59,560 nt of DNA. It comes from Bacteroidaceae bacterium (GTDB lineage Bacteria > Bacteroidota > Bacteroidia > Bacteroidales > Bacteroidaceae). Shown here one piece after another: positions 17,488 to 25,156 of this stretch. The stretch's first letter is position 1. The number at the start of each line of letters is the position of its first letter. The stretch is from the NCBI GenBank assembly GCA_017451695.1, contig JAFTNW010000012.1:1-59560 (forward strand), read 5' to 3'. The translations under genes and the position numbers were made by a program. Below the pieces are notes generated by a model. It searched no databases and was not told the DNA's origin. It saw only the letters and a program-made list of their open reading frames with translations.

Positions 17488-18588
17488 ATGAGCGACAAAC
17501 GCAAAATTCGTGTCGGCATTACACAAGGCGACATTAACGGCATAGGTTACGAGGTTATATTAAAGACATTTGCCACCCCCGAGATGTTCGACATTTGTAC
17601 GCCTGTGATTTACGGCTCGCCCAAAGCAGCTGCATATCACCGCAAGGCACTCGAATTGGAGATAACATACAATGCAATAGAAAACATAGGCGAAGCACAG
17701 GATGGCAAGCTGAACATAATCAATTGCAACGGCGACGAGGTGCGCATCGAGCTTGGAAATGCCACAAAAGAGGCAGGGCAAGCCGCATTTGAGGCACTTG
17801 AAAAGGCCGTAAAAGATTACAAAGAGGGGCTGGTGGATGTACTTGTAACCGCCCCCATAAATAAAAGCACCATTCACAGCGAAGAGTTCCACTTTCCCGG
17901 CCACACCGAGTACTTGCAAGAGTGCGGCGGCGAGGGGTGCAAATCGCTCATGCTGCTGTGCAGCGAGGATATCCGCGTAGCAGTTGCCACATCGCATCTG
18001 CCCTTGCGCGATGTTCCCGCAGCCATCACCCCTGAACTGTTGGAAGAGAAACTGACCATCCTAAACCGCAGCCTCATTGAGGACTTTAACATAGATGCTC
18101 CCAAGATTGCGGTGCTCTCACTGAACCCGCATGCGGGCGACAACGGACTGCTGGGCAACGAGGAGAACGACATTATCATTCCCGCAATAAGGAAGATGAA
18201 CGATGAAAAGGAGATTTTCTGCTATGGCCCCTTTGCTGCCGACGGATTCATGGGCAGCGGAAATTATTGCCGTTTCGATGCCATATTGGCAATGTACCAC
18301 GACCAAGGGCTTGCTCCATTGAAAGCACTTGGAATGAGTGCCGGCATAAATTTCACCGCCGGGCTACCCATAATACGCACATCACCTGCCCATGGCGTTG
18401 CATACGACATTGCAGGCAAGGGTATTGCCGATGAAAACTCGTTCCGTCAAGCCATTTATTCAGCAATAGATATTTATCGTAACCGCACTGCCTACAACGC
18501 GGCTCGCCGCAATCCGTTGCGCAAACTCTATTTTGAGAAACGCGACGACAGCAACCGCCTTAACCTGCAACAGAGCGACAACGATTGA
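17488..18588 (+). CDS. pdxA: 4-hydroxythreonine-4-phosphate dehydrogenase PdxA
   Basis: This 366-residue enzyme of the DXP-dependent pyridoxal 5-phosphate pathway oxidises 4-phosphohydroxy-L-threonine with NAD(P). The family signatures are GITQGDINGIGYEVI at the N-terminus and three metal-binding histidine regions: FPGHTEYLQE, SLNPHAGDNG and AMYHDQGLAP. The ATG at 17488 (MSDKRKIRVG) was chosen over an upstream TTG. Its TGA stop lies 8 nt before the ATG of the nucleotidyltransferase gene, so the metabolic and lipid-like genes are probably read together. Confidence 0.95.
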   Translation: MSDKRKIRVGITQGDINGIGYEVILKTFATPEMFDICTPVIYGSPKAAAYHRKALELEITYNAIENIGEAQDGKLNIINCNGDEVRIELGNATKEAGQAAFEALEKAVKDYKEGLVDVLVTAPINKSTIHSEEFHFPGHTEYLQECGGEGCKSLMLLCSEDIRVAVATSHLPLRDVPAAITPELLEEKLTILNRSLIEDFNIDAPKIAVLSLNPHAGDNGLLGNEENDIIIPAIRKMNDEKEIFCYGPFAADGFMGSGNYCRFDAILAMYHDQGLAPLKALGMSAGINFTAGLPIIRTSPAHGVAYDIAGKGIADENSFRQAIYSAIDIYRNRTAYNAARRNPLRKLYFEKRDDSNRLNLQQSDND

Positions 18589-18596
18589 CAGACGCA

Positions 18597-19301
18597 ATGA
18601 AATATGCCATTATAGCTGCCGGCGAAGGCTCGCGGCTTGCAAAAGAGGGTGTAAAAAGCCCCAAGCCACTCATTGAAATACAAGGCGTTCCCATTATAGA
18701 GCGCCTTGTAAAGCTATTTATGCGCCATGGAGCAAGCTCGGTGAGCGTAATAATAAACGAACAGCAGCCGCAAACACTTGCACTGCTGCAAGAACTGCAA
18801 AAGAGCTACCCCATCAACCTTGTGGTAAAAGACACACCAAGTTCCATGCACAGCATGCATGCCCTCATGCCACATCTGCAAGGCAATGAGAAATTCTGCC
18901 TCACCACGGTAGATACACTCTTCCGCGAAGAGGAGTTTGCACGCTATATTGCCGAGTTCCAGAGAAGCCACTGCGACGGGCTGATGGCCGTAACAGACTA
19001 CATAGACGACGAGAAACCGCTATATGTGGAGACCGACGAGAGGCTGCGCATAACAGCCTTTTGCGACAATGCAGGGGCAAACAGCAAATACATTTCGGGA
19101 GGCATATACGGGCTCACACCCAAAGCCCTTACCACCCTGCAAAAATGCATGGAGCAGGGCATTTCGCGCATGCGCAATTTCCAGCGCATGCTCATAACCG
19201 ATGGGCTGGCACTGCAAGCCTGTTGCTTTGATAAAATCATCGACATAGACCATGCCGAGGATATACAGAAGGCCGAAAGATTTTTAAGCGACCCCCTATG
19301 A
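18597..19301 (+). CDS. Sugar/polyol-phosphate nucleotidyltransferase (NTP_transferase)
   Basis: This is a 234-residue GT-A-fold nucleotidyltransferase. It opens with MKYAIIAAGEGSRLAKEG and SPKPLIEI, the nucleotide-binding loop and conserved lysine of NTP_transferase enzymes. A metal-binding aspartate is likely in TTVDTLF. It would join an NTP to a phosphorylated sugar or polyol. The following ATP-grasp gene starts inside its last codon (ATGA overlap), then come a CDP-alcohol phosphotransferase and a HAD phosphatase. By analogy with CDP-inositol-forming enzymes, the product may be a CDP-headgroup for lipid synthesis; that is inference. The ATG at 18597 is preferred over an upstream TTG. Confidence 0.85.
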   Translation: MKYAIIAAGEGSRLAKEGVKSPKPLIEIQGVPIIERLVKLFMRHGASSVSVIINEQQPQTLALLQELQKSYPINLVVKDTPSSMHSMHALMPHLQGNEKFCLTTVDTLFREEEFARYIAEFQRSHCDGLMAVTDYIDDEKPLYVETDERLRITAFCDNAGANSKYISGGIYGLTPKALTTLQKCMEQGISRMRNFQRMLITDGLALQACCFDKIIDIDHAEDIQKAERFLSDPL

Positions 19302-20098
19302 AGATAGCCACCATAGCACGCAATGCAGCCCACTCACCGCAAATGGTGGAACAGGATACCGCCATACTTGAATGCATTGAGCAGGAGTTGCGCGCACAAG
19401 GGCACAGCGTAACGCGCCTCGATGAAAAGGACGATTTCTGCGGTTACGATGTAATATGCCACATGTCGCGCAGCCGGGACACATTGCAAAAGATAAGAAT
19501 GGCCGAAGAGAGAGGATGCAGGGCCATAAACAGCAGCACAAGCATTGCAAATTGCTCGCGCACCGAAATGATGGCCATACTGCAAAGGGAGAACATCCAC
19601 CAACCGCAATATATGGCAGTAACCGATGAGAAACTCCCGCAAGCAAGCGACCTCCCCGGTTGGATAAAAAAGGGCGAGGGGTGGTCGCAGCGAAAAGAGG
19701 ATGTTGCCTATGTTACCAACGTAGAAGAGGCGAAAAAGGCTGTTAAAGAGATAGCAGGCAGTGTAATATATTGCAGGCACATAGTGGGCGATGTTGTGAA
19801 ATTCTACGGTGTAAAGGATAAATATTTTGCCCACTGCTACCCCAATCCCGAAAAGACCAAATTCGGGTGGGAGAGGATTAACGGCCCAGCCAAGCACCAC
19901 CCTTTCAGCAGCGAGGAACTGAGAGCCACAGCCTTTGCCGCAGCACAAGCCATAGGGCTCGATGTTTTTGGAGGAGATTGCATTGTAACACCCGATGGCG
20001 ATATATACATTATTGATATAAACGATTTTCCAAGCTTCTCGGCAGTGCGCAAGGATGCAGCACAAGCCATTGCAAGAACAATTATTGAAAGCAGATAA
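19298..20098 (+). CDS. ATP-grasp domain protein
   Basis: This 266-residue protein ends with IYIIDINDFPSFSAVR, where the D-N pair binds metal in ATP-grasp enzymes (RimK-like and inositol-polyphosphate-kinase-like families both show this layout). A GGDCIV segment precedes it (about residue 225). The N-terminal 90 residues form a predicted pre-ATP-grasp Rossmann domain. Family members are ligases that activate a carboxylate or kinases. It overlaps the nucleotidyltransferase gene by 4 nt and is followed after 3 nt by the phosphotransferase gene, which places it in the same pathway. The substrate is unknown. Confidence 0.8.
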   Translation: MKIATIARNAAHSPQMVEQDTAILECIEQELRAQGHSVTRLDEKDDFCGYDVICHMSRSRDTLQKIRMAEERGCRAINSSTSIANCSRTEMMAILQRENIHQPQYMAVTDEKLPQASDLPGWIKKGEGWSQRKEDVAYVTNVEEAKKAVKEIAGSVIYCRHIVGDVVKFYGVKDKYFAHCYPNPEKTKFGWERINGPAKHHPFSSEELRATAFAAAQAIGLDVFGGDCIVTPDGDIYIIDINDFPSFSAVRKDAAQAIARTIIESR

Positions 20099-20101
20099 AA
20101 A

Positions 20102-21055
20102 ATGAAGGAAGAAGATAAAAGAATATACGAAGCATCCATAAAATCGAGAGACACTGAGGAGTTCCTCGACCTGTGGTTCTACCGCCCGCTTGGGTTCCAC
20201 TGCGCGCTCTTTTTTCGCAACCGCGGAGTGCACCCCAACGTAATAACCATTTTATCGATATTCTTGGGCATAGCCGCGGGAGTCTGTTTTTATCAAGAGA
20301 GCCTCCGCTGGAACGCCTTGGGAGTGCTACTGCTTATGTGGGCCAATCTATATGACAGCACCGACGGACAGCTTGCACGCATCACCGGGCAAAAGACACG
20401 CTGGGGGCGCATTCTCGATGGCTTTGCCGGCGATTGCTGGTTCTTCTGCATATATTTTGCATTGGCCGCCCGCCTCACTTTCGAGCCCATTCCCTTCGCA
20501 CCGCAATATGAGTGGGGGGTGATAGTGTGGATTCTGTGCTCGTTCTGCGGTTTTTGGGTGCACGGCTCACAATGCCAGCTTGCCGACTACTACCGCAACA
20601 TCCACCTATATTTCATCAACGAGAAGAACGGCAATGAGTTTCACGATTCGGCTGCACAACGTCGGGAGTATGCCCACACGTCATGGCGAGGAAACCTCTT
20701 TTGGAAAATATTCCTGAACGCATACATAGCATACGTGGATAATCAGGAGAGAATGACACCGGCATTCCAGCGTTTCATCGCCACTGTACGCAAAAAATAT
20801 GGCACCGACCTGCCACGAGGGTTGCGCGAGGAGTTCCGTAAAGGGAGCCTCCCGCTTATGAAATACACAAACATACTCACATTCAATTCCCGCGCCATAA
20901 TGCTCTGTTTCTCCATGCTTACAGGCGAACTTTGGCTCTATTTCTTCTTTGAATTGGTTGTATTGATGATTCTCTTTGCTTATATGAGGTATAAACACGA
21001 GACTCTTTGCTGCAGATTGACAAAAAAGATTGAGGAGGGCTATGAATTCGATTAA
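20102..21055 (+). CDS. CDP-alcohol phosphatidyltransferase family protein
   Basis: This 317-residue integral membrane enzyme has about six hydrophobic segments. The signature region starts at D85 (DSTDGQLAR), has G102 eight residues after the AR pair, and then D106. The last aspartate falls at D111, giving D(x)4D instead of the usual D(x)3D. Enzymes of this family transfer a phosphoalcohol from a CDP-activated donor to an acceptor, making phospholipids or di-inositol phosphates. The neighbouring nucleotidyltransferase could provide a CDP-headgroup. A soluble insert of about 50 residues lies around 175-235. The HAD gene overlaps its end by 14 nt. Confidence 0.85.
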   Translation: MKEEDKRIYEASIKSRDTEEFLDLWFYRPLGFHCALFFRNRGVHPNVITILSIFLGIAAGVCFYQESLRWNALGVLLLMWANLYDSTDGQLARITGQKTRWGRILDGFAGDCWFFCIYFALAARLTFEPIPFAPQYEWGVIVWILCSFCGFWVHGSQCQLADYYRNIHLYFINEKNGNEFHDSAAQRREYAHTSWRGNLFWKIFLNAYIAYVDNQERMTPAFQRFIATVRKKYGTDLPRGLREEFRKGSLPLMKYTNILTFNSRAIMLCFSMLTGELWLYFFFELVVLMILFAYMRYKHETLCCRLTKKIEEGYEFD

Positions 21056-21749
21056 AGGCATAATATTTGACTACGGCGGCACGATAGACACCAACGGCAT
21101 ACATTGGGGCGAGGTTATCGAGGAGCAGTACAGAAGAGCAGCCGTATCCATTGACAAGGCACTCTTTCGCCAAGCATACGTTCATGGAGAACGAACGCTT
21201 GCCAAGACCCCTATAATAAAGCCTGCCGACACATTCCGCACCTTGCTCGAAAAAAAGATTGCATTGCAGGTTCAATGGCTCAACGAGAATGGTTGCACAA
21301 TAAGCGACGAACAGGAAAAGAGCATTGCAAGCGGTTGCTACCGAAAGGTTACGGACACGCTGCAAACCACCCTTGGGATAATAGAGAGGATTGCCGCACG
21401 TTACCCCCTTGTGTTGGTTACCAATTTTTATGGCAATATGCCTGTGGTGCTTGAAGAGTTCGGATTAAGCAGCTACTTTCACACTATTGTAGAATCGTCG
21501 GTGGTGGGCCTGCGCAAGCCCGACCCTGCGCTGTTTGCACTTGGAGTAAAAGCACTTGACCTGCCGACGGAAAATATATTGGTGGTGGGAGATTCGTACA
21601 AAAAGGACATATACCCGGCACGCACTCTTGGCTGCAAAGCCGTGTGGTTAAAAAATGTTTGCTGGGAGGAGGAACCCGTTGCACCCGAAGCCACACCAAC
21701 TGCCGTCATAAGCACACTTGAAGAACTGCCCGCCATGCTTGCTCTCTAA
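21042..21749 (+). CDS. HAD-superfamily hydrolase (subfamily IA)
   Basis: This 235-residue phosphatase-like protein has HAD motif I DYGGTID (nucleophile D10; the usual second aspartate at +2 is Gly12), motif II VTNFYGN, motif III lysine in RKPDP, and motif IV GDSYKKD. The ATG at 21042 was chosen because a GGAGG lies 3 nt before it and the alternative upstream TTG has no support. It overlaps the phosphotransferase gene by 14 nt and is the last gene of the run. A role in dephosphorylating a headgroup or its precursor is plausible from context only. The missing +2 aspartate may lower turnover. Confidence 0.85.
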   Translation: MNSIKGIIFDYGGTIDTNGIHWGEVIEEQYRRAAVSIDKALFRQAYVHGERTLAKTPIIKPADTFRTLLEKKIALQVQWLNENGCTISDEQEKSIASGCYRKVTDTLQTTLGIIERIAARYPLVLVTNFYGNMPVVLEEFGLSSYFHTIVESSVVGLRKPDPALFALGVKALDLPTENILVVGDSYKKDIYPARTLGCKAVWLKNVCWEEEPVAPEATPTAVISTLEELPAMLAL

Positions 21750-21815
21750 ACCGGTGCGCGAACCTTAACACCTGTTTTTTCGTTTTATAGGGGTATAATC
21801 AAAAACATAAGCCCT

Positions 21816-23123
21816 ATGAAACGAATATTCGCAATCGTATTTGCGTTGCTTGCCATAACAGGAGCATCGGCGCAGATATCCCCCGAGAACTGCTCCGTGG
21901 AGCATAAAGACAGTAATTGGTATGTTACGCTCGACTACGAGATAGACAAGTTACCGGCAAAAGACGGCATGTTGCTCATAACACATTTGTGCAACCCCGA
22001 CACATGCATAAGCTCCACTGCCCGACATTTCCAAGGACGCAAATATGCCAAGCAGTATATGAAGCGCCACGGTTACCAACCCAATCTGCACAACCATGGC
22101 AATAATCAATGCATAATTGCCATACCCGAGCAGTATGCCAGCGACACAATCCTCGGGGTTACCTACTGCGAATACAACAGGGACAACAAAAACATATCCT
22201 TTACACTCGACACCATGGAGATTGTTTTACCGCCCGCACCACCCCTCAGTTGCCACAAGGTGGATGCCGCAATGACCATTGCCGACCACATTGCAAAGGA
22301 GCACCCCTATGTAAAGAATATACACCAATATACCCCCATCGACGAGAGCGACAAGAACCCAAGCGAAACCAAACGCATTGTGCGCTACCGCACCGGCAGC
22401 CCCTTGCTCGATGTAAACTATATGAACAACGCGCAATCCATTCAGGAACTGATGTCCATCATCAACCAAATCATAGCCGACAGCACCACCACGGTGGAAG
22501 CTGTTCAGATTGTCGGCTACACCTCGCCCGAGGGGAACGAACAGAGCAATGCCGACCTTGGATACAGGCGTGCCATGGCTCTGCGCGACCACATTCGCGC
22601 TCATCACCACCTGCACGATTCTGTTTTTGAGATAGCCAACGGCGGCAGGGATTGGCAACTTATATATAAGGATATAGCAATGCTTGATATTCCGGACGGC
22701 GACAGCCTCATCGCACGCTTGCAGAAGGAACCATCGAACACCAAACGAGAAATCATTCTGCACAACTACAACAACGGAGAACTATACCGCGAGCTGTCGC
22801 GCGCCGCGTTTGCCAAGCAACGTGGCGCATCGGTCAGTGCCATCTACTACCACAACCAAGCAGACAGCGCCGCGGTAGCAATAAACGAGATTGTAAACGA
22901 ACTTATAAACAATCCGCAACCCGATTATCACAAAATGGCGCAACTGCTACGACAATACAAAGACGATGCCCGTGCAATTAACCTGCAAGGAGTAATAGAC
23001 TACCGCCGCCACCGCCTGCATGCGGCAGAGCGTGCCTTTGAAAAGGCTGCCGACATGGGCGATGAACAGGCCGCCACCAATCTGCTTATTGTTCAACGCG
23101 AGCGAGAAGGCGCAGCACAATAG
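21816..23123 (+). CDS. DUF3868/OmpA-like secreted protein with C-terminal repeat region
   Basis: This 435-residue protein has a signal peptide (MKRIFAIVFALLAITGASAQ). Residues 20-150 are a beta-rich domain like DUF3868. Residues 190-300 resemble an OmpA-like peptidoglycan-binding domain, with VEAVQIVGYTSPEGNEQ followed by a YRRAMALRDHI helix. Residues 360-430 look like short alpha repeats (SEL1/TPR-type, GVIDYRRHRLHAAERAFEKA). Such proteins occur near fimbrial or envelope genes in Bacteroidota. No fimbrial gene is seen here. It probably resides in the periplasm, associated with the wall or outer membrane. Confidence 0.72.
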   Translation: MKRIFAIVFALLAITGASAQISPENCSVEHKDSNWYVTLDYEIDKLPAKDGMLLITHLCNPDTCISSTARHFQGRKYAKQYMKRHGYQPNLHNHGNNQCIIAIPEQYASDTILGVTYCEYNRDNKNISFTLDTMEIVLPPAPPLSCHKVDAAMTIADHIAKEHPYVKNIHQYTPIDESDKNPSETKRIVRYRTGSPLLDVNYMNNAQSIQELMSIINQIIADSTTTVEAVQIVGYTSPEGNEQSNADLGYRRAMALRDHIRAHHHLHDSVFEIANGGRDWQLIYKDIAMLDIPDGDSLIARLQKEPSNTKREIILHNYNNGELYRELSRAAFAKQRGASVSAIYYHNQADSAAVAINEIVNELINNPQPDYHKMAQLLRQYKDDARAINLQGVIDYRRHRLHAAERAFEKAADMGDEQAATNLLIVQREREGAAQ

Positions 23124-23204
23124 CAGATAAATAAAAACCACATTTTAGACAAAAACTGCACACAAGGCTTAATTTTGTGCAAAAAGCCCAAATTGATTGC
23201 ACAT

Positions 23205-23240
23205 ACACTTGGCAAGTGTGCAGTTTTTGCCATAATTTTG
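23205..23240 (+). promoter_or_regulatory. Promoter with overlapping palindrome for the DUF2147 gene
   Basis: TTG at 23209-23211, a 21-nt spacer and TAATTTTG at 23233-23240 form a Bacteroidota-type promoter 28 nt before the start. The -33 element lies inside a perfect 15-nt inverted repeat, ACACTTGGCAAGTGT (23205-23219), a possible repressor site. A second TAATTTTG lies upstream near 23169. Confidence 0.45.
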
Positions 23241-23268
23241 CGCAGAAATTCAAAAAAAAAGAAAAAAA

Positions 23269-23724
23269 ATGAAGAAAATTATCTTTTCACTTATCTGCGC
23301 AATGATGCTTTCAATAACCTCATTTGCACAGAGCATCAACAAGAATGGCGACGAGATTATTGGCGAGTATTTGACCGACCGCGGCGGCAGCAAGAGCAAG
23401 GTGCGTGTAACCAAAGCTGCCGATGGCACATACACCGCACAGATGTTCTGGGTGGAAAAGCCCCTCGATGCAAACGGTAATAAACGTAAGGATGTAAAGA
23501 ATCCCGACAAAAACCTTCGCAATGTGGATATTGACAAGGTGGTTATTGTTAAGGGATTGAAGTTCGACAAAGAGGAGGGCGAGTGGAACGGTGCCAAGAT
23601 TTACGACCCCTCAAAGGGTATCCGCGTGAATGTGGAGGCCGAATTCGTAGATGCAAAGAAGCTTAAATTGTTTGGCAATATTTGGGGTATCGGAACCACA
23701 ATCTACTGGACTAAACTGAAATAA
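23269..23724 (+). CDS. DUF2147 family secreted protein
   Basis: This 151-residue protein has a signal peptide (MKKIIFSLICAMMLSITSFAQ) and a single DUF2147 domain, recognised by EIIGEYLTDRGGSKSKVRV near the mature N-terminus and IYDPSKGIRVNVEAE in the centre. The fold is predicted to be a small beta barrel related to lipocalins. Function is not known; members are periplasmic or secreted. It is a single-gene unit with its own promoter and a strong terminator. Confidence 0.85.
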   Translation: MKKIIFSLICAMMLSITSFAQSINKNGDEIIGEYLTDRGGSKSKVRVTKAADGTYTAQMFWVEKPLDANGNKRKDVKNPDKNLRNVDIDKVVIVKGLKFDKEEGEWNGAKIYDPSKGIRVNVEAEFVDAKKLKLFGNIWGIGTTIYWTKLK

Positions 23725-23748
23725 AGGTTAAAGCAATATAGTAACAAC

Positions 23749-23778
23749 AACGGGCTGTGGTGCATGCCACAGCCCGTT
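23749..23778. terminator. Bidirectional terminator hairpin
   Basis: A perfect 12-bp stem (23749-23760 with 23767-23778) and 6-nt loop lie between the convergent DUF2147 and acetyltransferase genes. It is GC-rich in the middle and flanked by AT-rich sequence. Confidence 0.7.
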
Positions 23779-23794
23779 GCGTATATATAAAGGA

Positions 23795-24355
23795 TTACTC
23801 AGCCTTTTTTATCACACGACACGGATTACCCACCGCCACCGAACAGGGCGGGATGTCGCGGGTAACCACACTGCCCGCACCAATGGTTACATTATCCCCA
23901 ATGGTAACACCGCGAAGCACCTGCACACCGGCACCAATCCACACATTGTTACCCACTGTGATGGGCTTGGCATATTCGAGCCCCTTGTTACGCTGCTCCA
24001 CATTTACGGGGTGCCCCGCGGTGTGGAAACCGCATGATGGTCCTATAAACACATTGTCGCCAAAGGTAACAGGCGCGGCATCCAATATCACAAGATTGTG
24101 ATTGGCATAAAAGTTTTTGCCAAGCGATATGTTGTATCCATAATCGCACCAGAAGGCGGGTTCTATGGTGAAAGCACCATTCGTGTGCCCAATAATTTTG
24201 GCAAGCAGCGCGGCACGCTCCTCGCAAGCCTCATAGGGCATTGTGTTATATTGCGCACAAAGCACCTTGCAGGCATTGCGCTCGGCTATCAAGGCGGTGT
24301 CGTAGTTGGCATCGTATAACTCGCCACGCAACATTTTTTCTTTTTCTGTAAGCAT
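23795..24355 (-). CDS. Maltose/galactoside O-acetyltransferase (Maa/LacA type)
   Basis: This 186-residue hexapeptide-repeat acetyltransferase transfers acetyl from acetyl-CoA to a sugar hydroxyl. The N-terminal mac domain (MLTEKEKMLRGELYDANY) is followed by the left-handed beta helix. The catalytic histidine is in GFHTAGHPV, and the family block KPITVGNNVWIGAGVQVLRG is present. Length is typical. Only 4 nt separate it from the end of pflA, so it probably belongs to the same transcript, an unusual partner for pyruvate formate-lyase. Confidence 0.92.
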   Translation of the reverse strand: MLTEKEKMLRGELYDANYDTALIAERNACKVLCAQYNTMPYEACEERAALLAKIIGHTNGAFTIEPAFWCDYGYNISLGKNFYANHNLVILDAAPVTFGDNVFIGPSCGFHTAGHPVNVEQRNKGLEYAKPITVGNNVWIGAGVQVLRGVTIGDNVTIGAGSVVTRDIPPCSVAVGNPCRVIKKAE

Positions 24356-24359
24356 GGCA

Positions 24360-25088
24360 CTAATTTACATATACGTTAGAGAAATATTGGTCAAAGAGAG
24401 CCTTTGCCTCATCAAGCTGCTCGGGGGTATTCTCCTTTACACCGGCAAGCTTGTACTCCCAGCCCATAGCCTCGTACTTGTGAACACCGAGGGTGTGATA
24501 TGGGAGAATCTCGACACGCTGAACCATTTTATTCTTGCCTAATTCCTCGCCCAATGCGCGGATATCCTCTTCAAAGGCACTATACCCCGGAACAAGCACA
24601 TATCGCAACCAGAATGGCTTACCATTCTCCTCCAACCACTTTGCAGTGCGCAGAGTCTGTTCGTTGCTGCGCGATGTGAGCAGGCGATGGCGTTCGGGGT
24701 TGAACTGCTTGATATCGAGCAGCACCAAATCGACAAGGCGGAAGAGTTCCTCGACATCATCGTTCCAAATACTGCCGTTTGTGTCAATGCACACATTAAT
24801 ACCCTGCTCTTTAAGACGTTTTACAAGAGGAATAAGAGCGGCTGCCTGCACGGTGGGCTCGCCACCGCTGAATGTTACACCACCCTTCTTGCCAAAGAAT
24901 GCCTTTTCGTTCATTGCCAGGCGCATAATCTCTTCGATACTTGTCTCCTGGCTCTCGCCCTTTGCGTCTATGGTATCGGGGTTGGCGCAGTAAAGGCAAC
25001 GAAAATTGCAGCCTTGCAGGAATATCACCAATCGCAAGCCGGGCCCATCGAATGTGCCCATGGATTCATATGAATGTACTCTAATCAT
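24360..25088 (-). CDS. pflA: Pyruvate formate-lyase activating enzyme
   Basis: This 242-residue radical SAM enzyme installs the glycyl radical on PflB. The CX3CX2C motif is in GCNFRCLYCANP, directly after FDGPGLRLVIFLQ. The glycine-rich VTFSGGEP motif for SAM is present. I use the start MIRVHSYESMG by comparison with family proteins; an in-frame start four codons upstream (25100) exists. It is downstream of pflB with a long hairpin in between, which may set the ratio of the two proteins. Confidence 0.94.
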   Translation of the reverse strand: MIRVHSYESMGTFDGPGLRLVIFLQGCNFRCLYCANPDTIDAKGESQETSIEEIMRLAMNEKAFFGKKGGVTFSGGEPTVQAAALIPLVKRLKEQGINVCIDTNGSIWNDDVEELFRLVDLVLLDIKQFNPERHRLLTSRSNEQTLRTAKWLEENGKPFWLRYVLVPGYSAFEEDIRALGEELGKNKMVQRVEILPYHTLGVHKYEAMGWEYKLAGVKENTPEQLDEAKALFDQYFSNVYVN

Positions 25089-25103
25089 TTTGCTAATCAT
25101 TTA

Positions 25104-25141
25104 AGCTATAAAAGCCGACTCAATGGCCGGCTTTTATAGCT
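25104..25141 (-). terminator. Intercistronic hairpin between pflB and pflA
   Basis: A perfect 14-bp inverted repeat (25104-25117 with 25128-25141) with a 10-nt loop fills the 68-nt gap between pflB and pflA. There is no good T-run after the stem on the minus strand, so it could be a partial terminator or an mRNA-stabilising structure at the pflB 3' end. Confidence 0.6.
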
Positions 25142-25156
25142 ATTATCAATTATCTA

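Noticed and set aside
19334..20233. 299-codon open frame antisense to the ATP-grasp gene
   Set aside because: It conflicts with a tightly packed plus-strand operon with 3-4 nt junctions; the product looks random.
21042..21749. Inactive HAD because motif I has Gly in place of the second aspartate
   Set aside because: DxGGT forms occur in active HAD subfamilies; the nucleophile, lysine and motif IV aspartates are present.
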